Notes under the pieces: model-generated | Told to the model about the DNA's origin: nothing | Seen by the model: the letters and a program-made list of their open reading frames with translations, nothing else | The model's database searches: none | Made by a program: the position numbers and the translations under genes | Assembly (NCBI GenBank): GCA_014804695.1 | Contig: JAAUZJ010000024.1 | Location: 183,485 to 247,484 of the forward strand | Direction of reading: 5' to 3' | From: Lachnospiraceae bacterium | GTDB lineage: Bacteria > Bacillota > Clostridia > Lachnospirales > Lachnospiraceae | DNA length: 64,000 nt | Shown: piece by piece, positions 47,301 to 54,992 of the stretch | How positions within the stretch are numbered: the stretch's first letter is position 1 | Layout of the letters: each line of letters starts with the position of its first letter

Positions 47301-50300
47301 GAAAGATCTTCATCCACAACCTCTGTTGAATTCCAATATGCATATAATGTGATACTTCCGGTTAATTTAGTGCCATCAACTACCTCTACTAACTTACCGT
47401 TTTCTTCCGCGTCATACCAACCTGCAAATGCAAAACCGTCTCTGGTTGGCTTCTCTGTGATAGTATAAATCTGTGAATCAGTCACTCTGGCTGTTACTAT
47501 GTCCGAACCACCTTTTGAATTAAATATCACTGAATAAGTTTTCTCAGCCGGTCCATAATTTTCTTCCCAATCTGCATAGAATGTAGCGTCACCATTTACT
47601 ACATATTCATAGCTAACTTCATGCTCGCAGTCAGCGTCTGTATATAAGCCCTTTAACTGATGATTTCTTCTGGTAAATGATGCTGGCGCTAATTCTGCCA
47701 TAGATGCATATCTCTTACCTGCAACAACCTGTACTTCTTGAGCATCTGGTGCATCATCATAATTGTATTCAAATGAAAGTGTATAGAAAATCTCCTCTGT
47801 TGGAGGATTGGTTACAGATACATAGGTCAGGTTCTTCTCACTTGAAGTGTTGCCTTTCTTTATTGTATATGTACCAGCCGGCATGTTCTTAATTGTAATA
47901 GTACCATCAGCCCCTATGGTCTTTTCATCTTCACCAACCATTACCTTTAAGCCTGCATTACCTGGAGCAAATGCCAAAAACAGTGTTGCTCCCTCGTTAC
48001 ATGAGAAAGTTACTGTACTCGAAGCCATCTTAAGACTGTATCTATATGTAGTGCCATTTACTATAACATCGCCTTTTGAGTCTGAATAACCACCACCATC
48101 ATTTACAGTAAAGAATTTGCTATCGTCAATTACTTTTTTGCCTTCAAAGTTAAGTACATAATCTCCTGGCTCAGTAACAATGCCTGTATCACCACCACCT
48201 GTGCCGCCACTGCCGCCTGCCGGTATCGTAACACCAGCCTTTTTATCATGGCATACGCTACACTCCTGATGTCTCTCGCCTGCTTCTGTTTCTGTAGCTT
48301 CTTTATCTACTACCCATACATATGAATGTGCAATAAGCGGAATTTCTTCTTCTTTTGTTTCATTACAACCTGCACATTTATAGACCTTCTTACCCTTTTC
48401 GGTACATGTTGCAGCTTTATATTGTGTAGTATCCTCCACCCATTTATGATAATGGGCATCTTTATCATATGCCTCAATTACTATCGAGTCTATATTGCAA
48501 TCCTTCCAAATATTTTTTCCAGTTTTAGACGGATCTATATTGGAAGGTTGTATCATATACCTACCGGCAGGAAGGTTTATAAGTTCACCACTACCTTCAA
48601 GCAGATTTTCACCCGCATCATTTATAAGGATACCGGTATTCGCGCCATATTTAACACTTATGTTAAAAGAACCTTCAATATTAAATGCATATGTATCTTT
48701 AGAAATCTTACCAGGTGCATCATTAAATGGCGGTGTAATTTGCTTAATATCAGCGCCACTCTTTACTACCATTGAATAATTGTCAGGAGTAATTTTTTCA
48801 ATTGGAATAGGATTTTCATCCTGTACACCCAGCTGGGATGCGAGCACTGCTCTCATCTCCATAAAATCTGTTTGAAGATCATAGTCGTTATCCGGAATAT
48901 AAGATTGGGTAGAATCTAAATCAAACTTATCATATTTGATATTACCCGCCTGATACTGACAGTTATTAGCAATGTATGTACTTTTATCATCGACAATATT
49001 TCCCTTTTCATCCCATAATACACTGGAAAACGAATCCTTATAACTCTTAATGGTTCCCCCGCCCTCTTTGCTTGTTACATGCGGGCTCTTAGATGCATAA
49101 AACAGATTATATTCGGCAAATATATATGCATTTGCTCTTGCATCCATAGCATAACTTGACTGCAGCTCATAAACATTATTGTACATATGTATATTAGCAT
49201 TACGCGAAAGAGGTCCTCTGGAACCACATCTATAGTAGTAATTATGATGATATGTCAAGTTGTACTGAAGAGATGTCTTCGCGGAACCTACCAAATTCGT
49301 CTTATGGCAGCTTTCAAAATAATTATAGCTACAGGTAAAGTAGTTACCTCTCTTAAAATCCACTGAACCATCACCTTGAGCTTTATCACTTTCTGCAGGT
49401 CCACTAATACTCGGACAATAAAATTCATTATTATGAACCCAACATCTCTCAACACTAGAAGAAATGGGTGCAGATACGTTTTGGCCATCCATTTGTCCTT
49501 CCATACCTACAGCATCTTCAGGAGTATTAATAAATGTCAGATTACGTACTTCAAAACTCTTGCCAAGCTCCGGACTCGAGCCTTCTGCTATATAATGAAA
49601 TCCCCAACCATCAATTACAGCATCCGTTCCTATACCTTCAAGCGTAATATCTTTTCCGGACTGAATACGTGCCATATGTCCATTATCACCGACTGAGCCA
49701 CCGTTATCCGTTGAATCAAAGTCCGTAAGCCCGTCGATTTCTCCAGCATCTGCTGCACTCCATGAACCCGCACTGTAAAGTTTTGACTCTGACACCGTAC
49801 CAATAAACCTGACTACAAGCGGTTTGCCCGTCAACGCAAGCGCTTTTATGATTCCTGCGTTTGTATTGGGCTTTCCTCCATTGCTTGTCGTTCCGTTGCC
49901 AGTATTCTGTCCTACGGAATTAAGGATGTTACCAATACCCTTTACGGTTTTACTTCCGACAGTAAGTTCAACATCATTCTTGTTTTGATCCGTAACATAA
50001 AGAACGATTGCACCTTCCTTTAATGTACCATCATCCTTATACGCACCGACGCCGCTAGTATAATTAAAGTGCGCATAACCAGAGCGGTCATATGCATAAA
50101 CTTTAATATTATCTACGGTTTTCGTACTGCCGCTAAGTGCTTTTACAGTAAGCGAATAGGTTCCATTTTTCTTAAGTCCCAGAATATCAATACGGACAAT
50201 ATTACCTTTATCTCTTACCAGATATTGCAAGTCCTCTTCACTAAGTTCGCCATTTGTATCACCGGAATAGCTGACTTCTGCGACATCAGCAGCTTTTATA

Positions 50301-50893
50301 CCTGATACCTCTGCATAAATACTTTCATTCCAACCTTTAGCAGTCATTTGGGTTATAGTAGAAGTTGTTGATCCAGCTGCTCTGCCGCCAATAGCCTCCA
50401 AAGTCTCATCCTGTACTTCTTCCAGACTTTCATCAGCTTCTGCATCTCCCAAATCCTCAGAATCACCATCTTCTGCATCCGGATCTTCAGGATTTTCAGT
50501 ATCTCCGTCTTCTGTTCCGGAGTTCTCGGAATCGCCGTCCTCTGTTCCTGTGTTATCAGAATCGCCGTTCTCTGTTCCTGAGTTGTCGGCATCCCCATTT
50601 TCTGTTCCTGAATTATCGGAATCACCGTTCTCCGTTCCCGGATTCTCGGTATCCCCACTCTCTGTTCCTTGATTCTCGGAATCGCCATTATCGGTATCCG
50701 GTGTATCTGAATCGTTATTATCAGTATCCGGCTCGTCCGTCGTAGCATTATCCGTTGGTGTATCAGCGCTTTCCTCTTCGATTACGGGTTCCGCAGCATA
50801 CACCGGCATACTCTGCATTACAGGTACAAATACCATACTTGCACTCAAGAGTATTGCCATTAACTTGTTGCTAAGTTTTTTTGCCTTTCTCAT
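44387..50893 (-). CDS. Giant secreted PL1 pectate-lyase-like protein with InlB-type repeats (2168 residues)
   Basis: The architecture repeats that of the 1949-residue neighbour: signal peptide (1-33), acidic linker with ten-residue tandem repeats (about 50-145), beta-sandwich region (180-325), PL1 beta-helix (about 350-620) with GDGSVDFKRGNYFTCSYNYF and RxPxxR (Arg559 to Arg564), Cys-pair repeats (ATCTEKGKKVYKC; CSVCHDKK), an extra module after a Gly-rich hinge (GGSGGTGGGD), InlB-type repeats, a binding-like module and terminal Ig-like modules ending KFKIVGKTMAI. The catalytic arginine motif is intact, so it is probably active on pectate; the substrate is inferred. There is no sortase or SLH signal. 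GAGGGAG precedes the ATG. Confidence 0.85.
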   Translation of the reverse strand: MRKAKKLSNKLMAILLSASMVFVPVMQSMPVYAAEPVIEEESADTPTDNATTDEPDTDNNDSDTPDTDNGDSENQGTESGDTENPGTENGDSDNSGTENGDADNSGTENGDSDNTGTEDGDSENSGTEDGDTENPEDPDAEDGDSEDLGDAEADESLEEVQDETLEAIGGRAAGSTTSTITQMTAKGWNESIYAEVSGIKAADVAEVSYSGDTNGELSEEDLQYLVRDKGNIVRIDILGLKKNGTYSLTVKALSGSTKTVDNIKVYAYDRSGYAHFNYTSGVGAYKDDGTLKEGAIVLYVTDQNKNDVELTVGSKTVKGIGNILNSVGQNTGNGTTSNGGKPNTNAGIIKALALTGKPLVVRFIGTVSESKLYSAGSWSAADAGEIDGLTDFDSTDNGGSVGDNGHMARIQSGKDITLEGIGTDAVIDGWGFHYIAEGSSPELGKSFEVRNLTFINTPEDAVGMEGQMDGQNVSAPISSSVERCWVHNNEFYCPSISGPAESDKAQGDGSVDFKRGNYFTCSYNYFESCHKTNLVGSAKTSLQYNLTYHHNYYYRCGSRGPLSRNANIHMYNNVYELQSSYAMDARANAYIFAEYNLFYASKSPHVTSKEGGGTIKSYKDSFSSVLWDEKGNIVDDKSTYIANNCQYQAGNIKYDKFDLDSTQSYIPDNDYDLQTDFMEMRAVLASQLGVQDENPIPIEKITPDNYSMVVKSGADIKQITPPFNDAPGKISKDTYAFNIEGSFNISVKYGANTGILINDAGENLLEGSGELINLPAGRYMIQPSNIDPSKTGKNIWKDCNIDSIVIEAYDKDAHYHKWVEDTTQYKAATCTEKGKKVYKCAGCNETKEEEIPLIAHSYVWVVDKEATETEAGERHQECSVCHDKKAGVTIPAGGSGGTGGGDTGIVTEPGDYVLNFEGKKVIDDSKFFTVNDGGGYSDSKGDVIVNGTTYRYSLKMASSTVTFSCNEGATLFLAFAPGNAGLKVMVGEDEKTIGADGTITIKNMPAGTYTIKKGNTSSEKNLTYVSVTNPPTEEIFYTLSFEYNYDDAPDAQEVQVVAGKRYASMAELAPASFTRRNHQLKGLYTDADCEHEVSYEYVVNGDATFYADWEENYGPAEKTYSVIFNSKGGSDIVTARVTDSQIYTITEKPTRDGFAFAGWYDAEENGKLVEVVDGTKLTGSITLYAYWNSTEVVDEDLSLDCSKDLNNVGTDNGNGNGERNITALTTVKGFKIHALDGEGAPVGSDNKNTKYYMTVKNNLLYTNGVLLPDTSVTGKNDEFLKSIEFTTTGAGILTVGVAASGSISGSTTCNIALAKMSDGALQIIRQQSITSTSQSNKEFEIDAAGTYYLYATGTKGVAYSSIKFTQPTYTILYQTKGGTAENSESVTKKAGEKIALPITSTKPGYTFKGWLIGSSTSPVNGGTEYTVDSDDASYGVITITADYTPIIYTIEYDAKGGSIGNGGTSDNDVLEYAAGTVITLKTPTPPSGYEFAGWKVVGSSDNKLYGKSYTVRAEDAVSGNKITFEAVYEKAKEEYTVRFVAGAGTLPAGMSESVVRLEEETISLGECTPTDSNQKFIGWRVGDAGSIFNSSYTVNANDADENKIITINAVYGSKEQNSFTVTIDTNGGNLVGVGSTTITVMEGDKLPDIRCKREGYRFVGWTVGDSDDVIDISTYIVEGNITIKAKYEEGSSHEGIAIVGLEPKYEYTGANIIPDIGVVDYNIGDDGKMLAPGVDYTVKYKDNKKPGDATIIVTGKGNYVGKDIQKKFKIEEVKKVTTNLANLKSAKIAKINNVEYTGEKHYPDFTLTLKGESAVTYTYDNGGYVIKTGQSGAGTPINANVAVSNNVNKGTATILITGATPEGKKNAKATSVKKTFKITAIDLAKNSTKVNVTTTPGTYSVKGAAPGSIKVTYGGKELRKGIDYTVKYTGNKKVTTSAQVVITGKGNYAKKITGNTYSINKLDMSGLEVKAVNACEGIKAGKVKATVLDKEGNILKPSQYTLNVYDAEQNAYDASKPLVKGTIYVEAKAKDTVNLTKDSATAKAPFTVAEKAKNIAKAKFVLNKVNNKAFTAQYTGKEIELNESNLTVTMKGVSGNLKMGTDFVIAGYSNNINKGTATAIIKGIGSYSGTKTVKFKIVGKTMAIDGEDGITWDDVTDVITSFMKNIVK
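50486..50680 (-). repeat. 30-bp tandem repeat coding for a ten-residue acidic repeat
   Basis: About six copies of a ten-residue unit of the type GTENGDSDNS (variants GTESGDTENP, GTEDGDSENS) are encoded in the linker after the signal peptide. The DNA units are about 30 bases and diverged at third positions. Such repeats are prone to copy-number change. Confidence 0.8.
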
Positions 50894-51283
50894 TTACTCC
50901 CTCGTGATGTCTATAGAAGCAAAAACATCATATTCCTTTCTTTTTAATAATTAAATTTAATAATAACCTTATGATGGCTTCCATCTGCTAACATCCAACC
51001 CTTCATTCTCCAGGCTTGGACAACATCATCATAAGTTTTAGTGCCGATATTATGTTACTTTTTCATTTCCGCCCCCTTTTTATCAATACACGACGCTAAT
51101 AACGCATTTTATATATAATTTTACCACAAAAACGGTATTTTTCAGCACTTAATTGTTTGAAATAAATACTAAAATTTTGTTTGCGAATTTGGGCAATTTT
51201 ACTGATAAAAAGAAATTTATGGGACATTTTCTTATTACATTTATAAAAGAAAAACAAGGTCTTAATAATTAAATAAGACCTTG
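50894..51283. other. 390-bp leader/intergenic region upstream of the 2168-residue gene
   Basis: The region is AT-rich and holds the decayed small frame at 50944-51066. Its right part has TATATATAAAAT-like sequences but no convincing -35/-10 pair. I looked for a cyclic-di-GMP or similar riboswitch and found no conserved core. Confidence 0.4.
50944..51066 (-). pseudogene. Decayed small open frame (nonsense at codon 4)
   Basis: On the minus strand a strong GGGGGCGG site precedes ATG AAA AAG TAA; the same frame then stays open with protein-like content (HNIGTKTYDDVVQAWRMKGW, then LADGSHHKVIIKFNY) to a second stop at 50944. The post-stop part looks like a real protein fragment rather than random sequence, so I read it as a gene remnant or the tail of a displaced domain. 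I do not recognise the family. Confidence 0.35.
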
Positions 51284-52018
51284 CTAGTCAAACAATATCT
51301 CCTCCACCGTCACAAACGTATACCCGTCCTCCTTCAGTCTGTCAATGGCGCTTAGCGCGGCGGTTACGGAAGTGGCGTAGTAATCGTGCATCAGGATGAT
51401 CTCGTTTTCTCCCGCTTTTTTTACAATTTTATCAGTGATACCGGAGGCGTTTGATGAACACCAGTCTAAGGGATCGATGCTCCAGAGTACTGGAAACATG
51501 TTGAGTTCTTTTTCAAAGCTCTTATCCCATGAGCCATACGGCGGTCGCACATATTGCACTTCATCTCCGGTAATTTCTTCAAGAATCTCGTTTGTCTTAA
51601 TTAGCTCCGCCTTGAATTTTTCCCTGTTTGTATTCGTGAGCTGTATATGACTGTAGGTATGATTGCCGATGAGATGGCCTTCTTCCTTCATCCGTTTGAT
51701 TATGTCCGGATGCAGCTCAGCGTGCTCACCGGTGACAAAGAAAGTGGCTTTTACATCCCTTTCCTTCAGGCCGTCCAGAAGCTGCTCCGTATAATTAGGA
51801 TGCGGTCCATCGTCAAAAGTAATTGCTATCTTCTTTGGCCCCTCCTCATACTCCTGCGCTACAACTTTTTCTACCATTATGCTGCCCTCGGTTTTTATCT
51901 CCTTTACGCCTATTTTAGTCTGATGTTCTTCGGCGTGAATTCTGCCCATAAAATAAAAAAGCAGACCCACAATAAACATTACGGAAAATATAAAAAGCTG
52001 TACTCTCCTATTGTTCAT
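51284..52018 (-). CDS. Polysaccharide deacetylase (CE4 family), membrane-anchored
   Basis: The 244-residue protein has an N-terminal signal anchor (about 7-25) and a NodB domain with the CE4 motifs: TFDDGPHPNY, HTYSH (metal-binding His pair), RPPYGSW, DWCSSNA and LMHDYYA. It is expected to remove acetyl groups from peptidoglycan or another polysaccharide outside the membrane. It sits downstream of a two-component system and next to a pectate-lyase gene. The strand and 50-base gap suggest it may be cotranscribed with the histidine kinase gene. Confidence 0.92.
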   Translation of the reverse strand: MNNRRVQLFIFSVMFIVGLLFYFMGRIHAEEHQTKIGVKEIKTEGSIMVEKVVAQEYEEGPKKIAITFDDGPHPNYTEQLLDGLKERDVKATFFVTGEHAELHPDIIKRMKEEGHLIGNHTYSHIQLTNTNREKFKAELIKTNEILEEITGDEVQYVRPPYGSWDKSFEKELNMFPVLWSIDPLDWCSSNASGITDKIVKKAGENEIILMHDYYATSVTAALSAIDRLKEDGYTFVTVEEILFD

Positions 52019-52069
52019 GAATCTGCTCCTTGCTGCTATTCAATTATATATATGCTGCGATAATGCATT

Positions 52070-53260
52070 TTAGGATAATGATATAAGAAATGCCTTGGTA
52101 AAACCGTCACCACACTCTCTTTTCAACTCAAGTTCCCCGCCATGCATATGCACAATCTTGTATGCAATGCTAAGGCCAAGGCCGCTTCCGCCCCTGCTGC
52201 TTCTTGCCTTGTCGCCTCTGGAAAAAGGCTCGAAAATGTGTTCTGCAAGCAAATTGTCTATAGGCGCCCCACTGTCTGCTATGCTGATCTGATACCCGCC
52301 ATCTTCATCGGTGCACAAACTTATACGCACATTAATATTCTCCCCACTATGTTTGACTACATTAGTCAATATATTCCCAATTGCACGAGCCATCTGGATT
52401 TTATCCATTTCATACGGAAATTCTTTTTCAGGTATCTCAATTTCCAGTGTCATTCCTTTTTCCTCAAAATCTGAATAAAGGAGTGCAATATTTTCCCTGA
52501 GCAGTTCCCCTAAGTCTGCGTTCTCCTTATGCAGCTCAAAGCCGCTGCTATCAAGCTTCACGTACTCAAATAAGAGGCTTATAAGCTCGTCCACCCGGAT
52601 GGATTTGGCATAGATTGCCTGAAGATATTCCTTTCTTTTATCCTCTCCATCTACCATGTCATCGGCAAGCGCCCTTGCATAACCGCTGACAGTTGTAATC
52701 GGGGTCTTGATGTCATGGGCAATATCGGATAAAAGGAGATTTCGCTGCCTGTCATACTCCTCTTTCTGCTCTCTTTGCAGTTGTAAAAGTTCACTCACTT
52801 TGCCGGATACGGTCCTGTAGTACCAGTACGCCGAAATTATATACGGCAGCAGTGTTACAAAAAGAAGTGCAAGGAAAATCAGGATTACCGCAACCTGATA
52901 AAGTTCAATCAACACCGGACTTGTCACTCCCTCTAACAGCGGGGATGTAATGCCTAACCCGATATCGGCTTCCAGACTTTTTCCAACAGTCGCCTGTATT
53001 AATCTTGCCATATAATCCGGCAAAAACGACGCTCCCGAAAGCAAAAGCAGCTTGAGGATAAGTAACAACAGATTGCCATCTCCCGACGTTATGCCAGACA
53101 GCTCTATGTGCATCGTCTGCGACAAAAACGGGGCAATTATGAAGCGATAGAGCATGTTCAGCAGCTCCTCGCTAATAAATATGAAAACCATGATTATTAC
53201 AAAACGGCGTATCAAAAACCATTTCAGGGAATGAGGAGCATCCTGTGAGGGCTGTTTCAT
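52070..53260 (-). CDS. Sensor histidine kinase
   Basis: About 396 residues: TM1 (RRFVIIMVFIFISEELL), an extracellular loop of about 100 residues, TM2 (VAVILIFLALLFVTLLPYII), and a cytoplasmic kinase with HisKA LLSDIAHDIKTPITTVSGYA, N box GNILTNVVKHSG, and G boxes ADSGAPIDN and SGLGLSIAYKIV. The ATG at 53260 with GGAGG 8 bases upstream is the true start; a frame extending to 53353 translates the hairpin repeat (MKNKFFTREFELTPF...) and is judged artefactual. It pairs with the upstream response regulator. The signal is unknown. Confidence 0.9.
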   Translation of the reverse strand: MKQPSQDAPHSLKWFLIRRFVIIMVFIFISEELLNMLYRFIIAPFLSQTMHIELSGITSGDGNLLLLILKLLLLSGASFLPDYMARLIQATVGKSLEADIGLGITSPLLEGVTSPVLIELYQVAVILIFLALLFVTLLPYIISAYWYYRTVSGKVSELLQLQREQKEEYDRQRNLLLSDIAHDIKTPITTVSGYARALADDMVDGEDKRKEYLQAIYAKSIRVDELISLLFEYVKLDSSGFELHKENADLGELLRENIALLYSDFEEKGMTLEIEIPEKEFPYEMDKIQMARAIGNILTNVVKHSGENINVRISLCTDEDGGYQISIADSGAPIDNLLAEHIFEPFSRGDKARSSRGGSGLGLSIAYKIVHMHGGELELKRECGDGFTKAFLISLS

Positions 53261-53269
53261 TGTCTCTTC

Positions 53270-53361
53270 CTCCGTGTTCCAATATCCTGCGATGTTTGAG
53301 CCTGACGCAAACGGCGTCAGCTCAAACTCGCGGGTGAAAAATTTATTTTTCACCCTATTCT
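53270..53361 (-). repeat. Hairpin repeat, copy 3, between response regulator and kinase genes
   Basis: On the minus strand it starts GAATAGGGTGAAAAAT, with the TAG stop of the response regulator. Hairpin 1 has 11-base arms around TT; hairpin 2 has GTTTGAGC-TGACGC against GCGTCAGGCTCAAAC with a 5-base loop and one bulge; the element ends CATCGCAGGATATTGGAACACGG, split here from the following GGAGG. Copy 2 at 29119-29210 shares both ends. The downstream end abuts the ribosome binding site of the kinase gene. Confidence 0.8.
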
Positions 53362-54041
53362 TTCAATCTATATCCTAATCCGCGGATAGTCACAATATAC
53401 TCATTGGAATCCTCGCTCAGTTTGGCACGCAGCTTACTTATGCATACCATGATGTTATTATCGGAAGCTATATACTCATCGCCCCAGCCTTCTTCAAATA
53501 TCTGTTGTTTGGTAAAAACCCTGCCGGGATTTTCCATAAAAAGCTTCATTATCCTAAATTCTACGGAAGTCAGTTCAATATTCTTATCTCCCTTTTTTAA
53601 AAGGCAGGCGCCAACATTCAGGCATAAATCACGCACAACTATTTCATCCACCTGTTTCTGCTTACCGGCGCCAAGCGAATAGAACCTGCGGATATTGGAA
53701 TTAACCCTTGCTATAGCCTCAAGCGGCTTAAAAGGCTTGGTTATATAATCATCAGCTCCCAGATCCAACCCCAGAATCTTATCGGAATCATCGCTTTTGG
53801 CAGATATGATTATGACCGGAATATTGTTATTTTCCCTTATGTTTCGCAGCACACGGTAGCCGTCAATTCCGGGCATCATTATATCCAAAATCACTAAATC
53901 GATAGCCCCGGCATTTATAATATCCATTGCCTGCGTGCCGCTTGAAGCTTCTACAACCTCATATCCGTCTTTTTCCAAATAGAGGCGCAACAGGTCGCGG
54001 ATTTCCGGCTCATCGTCTGCTATTAATATTTTGTAATTCAT
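53355..54041 (-). CDS. OmpR/PhoB-type response regulator
   Basis: About 228 residues. The receiver has the acidic pair ADDEPEI, the phosphorylated Asp in LVILDIMMPGIDG and the Lys in YITKPFKP; the C-terminal winged helix has VRDLCLNVGACLLKKGDKNI and GRVFTKQQIFEEGWGDEY. The ATG at 54041 (MNYKILIADDEP) is the family start; the frame extends to 54104 within the DUF975 gene. It overlaps the DUF975 end by 32 bases. Partner of the histidine kinase gene downstream. Confidence 0.93.
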   Translation of the reverse strand: MNYKILIADDEPEIRDLLRLYLEKDGYEVVEASSGTQAMDIINAGAIDLVILDIMMPGIDGYRVLRNIRENNNIPVIIISAKSDDSDKILGLDLGADDYITKPFKPLEAIARVNSNIRRFYSLGAGKQKQVDEIVVRDLCLNVGACLLKKGDKNIELTSVEFRIMKLFMENPGRVFTKQQIFEEGWGDEYIASDNNIMVCISKLRAKLSEDSNEYIVTIRGLGYRLKE

Positions 54042-54831
54042 TATTATAACCACGCTCCTCGGCATTGTTATTATTTCTGCAAAGTGCATAATAAAGTGAC
54101 GCATGTGTCAGATTTATATATGGGCAAACATATAATATCTCTGTAATTCCGCAGGTTATCATGCCAAGCATATGCCATAATATAAATGATAAATCCAGGA
54201 CAAAGGTATTCCATTTATGGCCGTCCATCATTTTCTTACTTAACTCCAGCACTTCTTTATACGGCATTTCCGGATTTTCAGCAAGGATGTATTCAACCAT
54301 ATAATACTGGTACTTTTTATAAATTCCCGGGATTATAAACAGCAGCATCCATAGAAATATATACATTTCACGATAAAACATTGTTTTTACACAATTTAAA
54401 TATGAATGGTCAAAGGCATATCCGACCTCCGCAATCCTGCCTTCACCGTAAACGCTTTTTAACATAAAGCGTCTGGCGCCTATTATCAGCGGATTGGCTA
54501 TGAAAATCGATGCAGCCAGCACAACTGCCAATCCTATAATTACAATGATCATAAACACGATCACTGCCGTGGCAATTACTACTGCATCTGTCTGTTCCAA
54601 TTCTGAAACAACAGATTCGACAACAGATCCTGTTTCAGTATCATATACTCCACTTACATGTTCATACTTATGATTATTGACGGTTGCCCCTGATGAAGAA
54701 CCGCCGCTTGCCGTTGCCGGAGTGGCTCCGCCTCCGAGCATGATCAAAATGAGAGATACTAAGACTGCCTTCCAATAGTTTCTTTTTAACGCTTCTTTTG
54801 CTGTTTGCTTTAATTCTTGTCTTGTCCACAT
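54010..54831 (-). CDS. DUF975 family membrane protein
   Basis: The 273-residue protein starts MWTRQELKQTAKEALKRNYW, the typical DUF975 N-terminus, and has five to six helices with the pattern ANPLIIGARRFMLKS and MFYREMYIFLWMLLFIIPGIYK, then the C-terminal MLGMITCGITEILYVCPYINLTHASLYYAL. It overlaps the response regulator start, so it is likely the first gene of the two-component operon. Function unknown. Confidence 0.88.
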   Translation of the reverse strand: MWTRQELKQTAKEALKRNYWKAVLVSLILIMLGGGATPATASGGSSSGATVNNHKYEHVSGVYDTETGSVVESVVSELEQTDAVVIATAVIVFMIIVIIGLAVVLAASIFIANPLIIGARRFMLKSVYGEGRIAEVGYAFDHSYLNCVKTMFYREMYIFLWMLLFIIPGIYKKYQYYMVEYILAENPEMPYKEVLELSKKMMDGHKWNTFVLDLSFILWHMLGMITCGITEILYVCPYINLTHASLYYALCRNNNNAEERGYNNELQNINSRR

Positions 54832-54992
54832 AGTTTTATTCTCCTATCTGTCTGCTTATTAGGCAGGATTCAGGGCTGATTGCCGCACACCTTATCCTAT
54901 GCATTTCTATATCCTACAAACAGATTAATGCTGCCGCCTTAAATTAAAAGCATAAAAACCTTAACGTAACCTTATTTTGTATCAAAGGAAAA

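Noticed and set aside
50353..50748. 131-residue Ile/Arg-rich minus-strand frame
   Set aside because: It reads the tandem repeat of the 2168-residue protein in another frame.
50894..51283. Cyclic-di-GMP or other riboswitch in the leader of the 2168-residue gene
   Set aside because: No conserved riboswitch core could be found on the leader strand.
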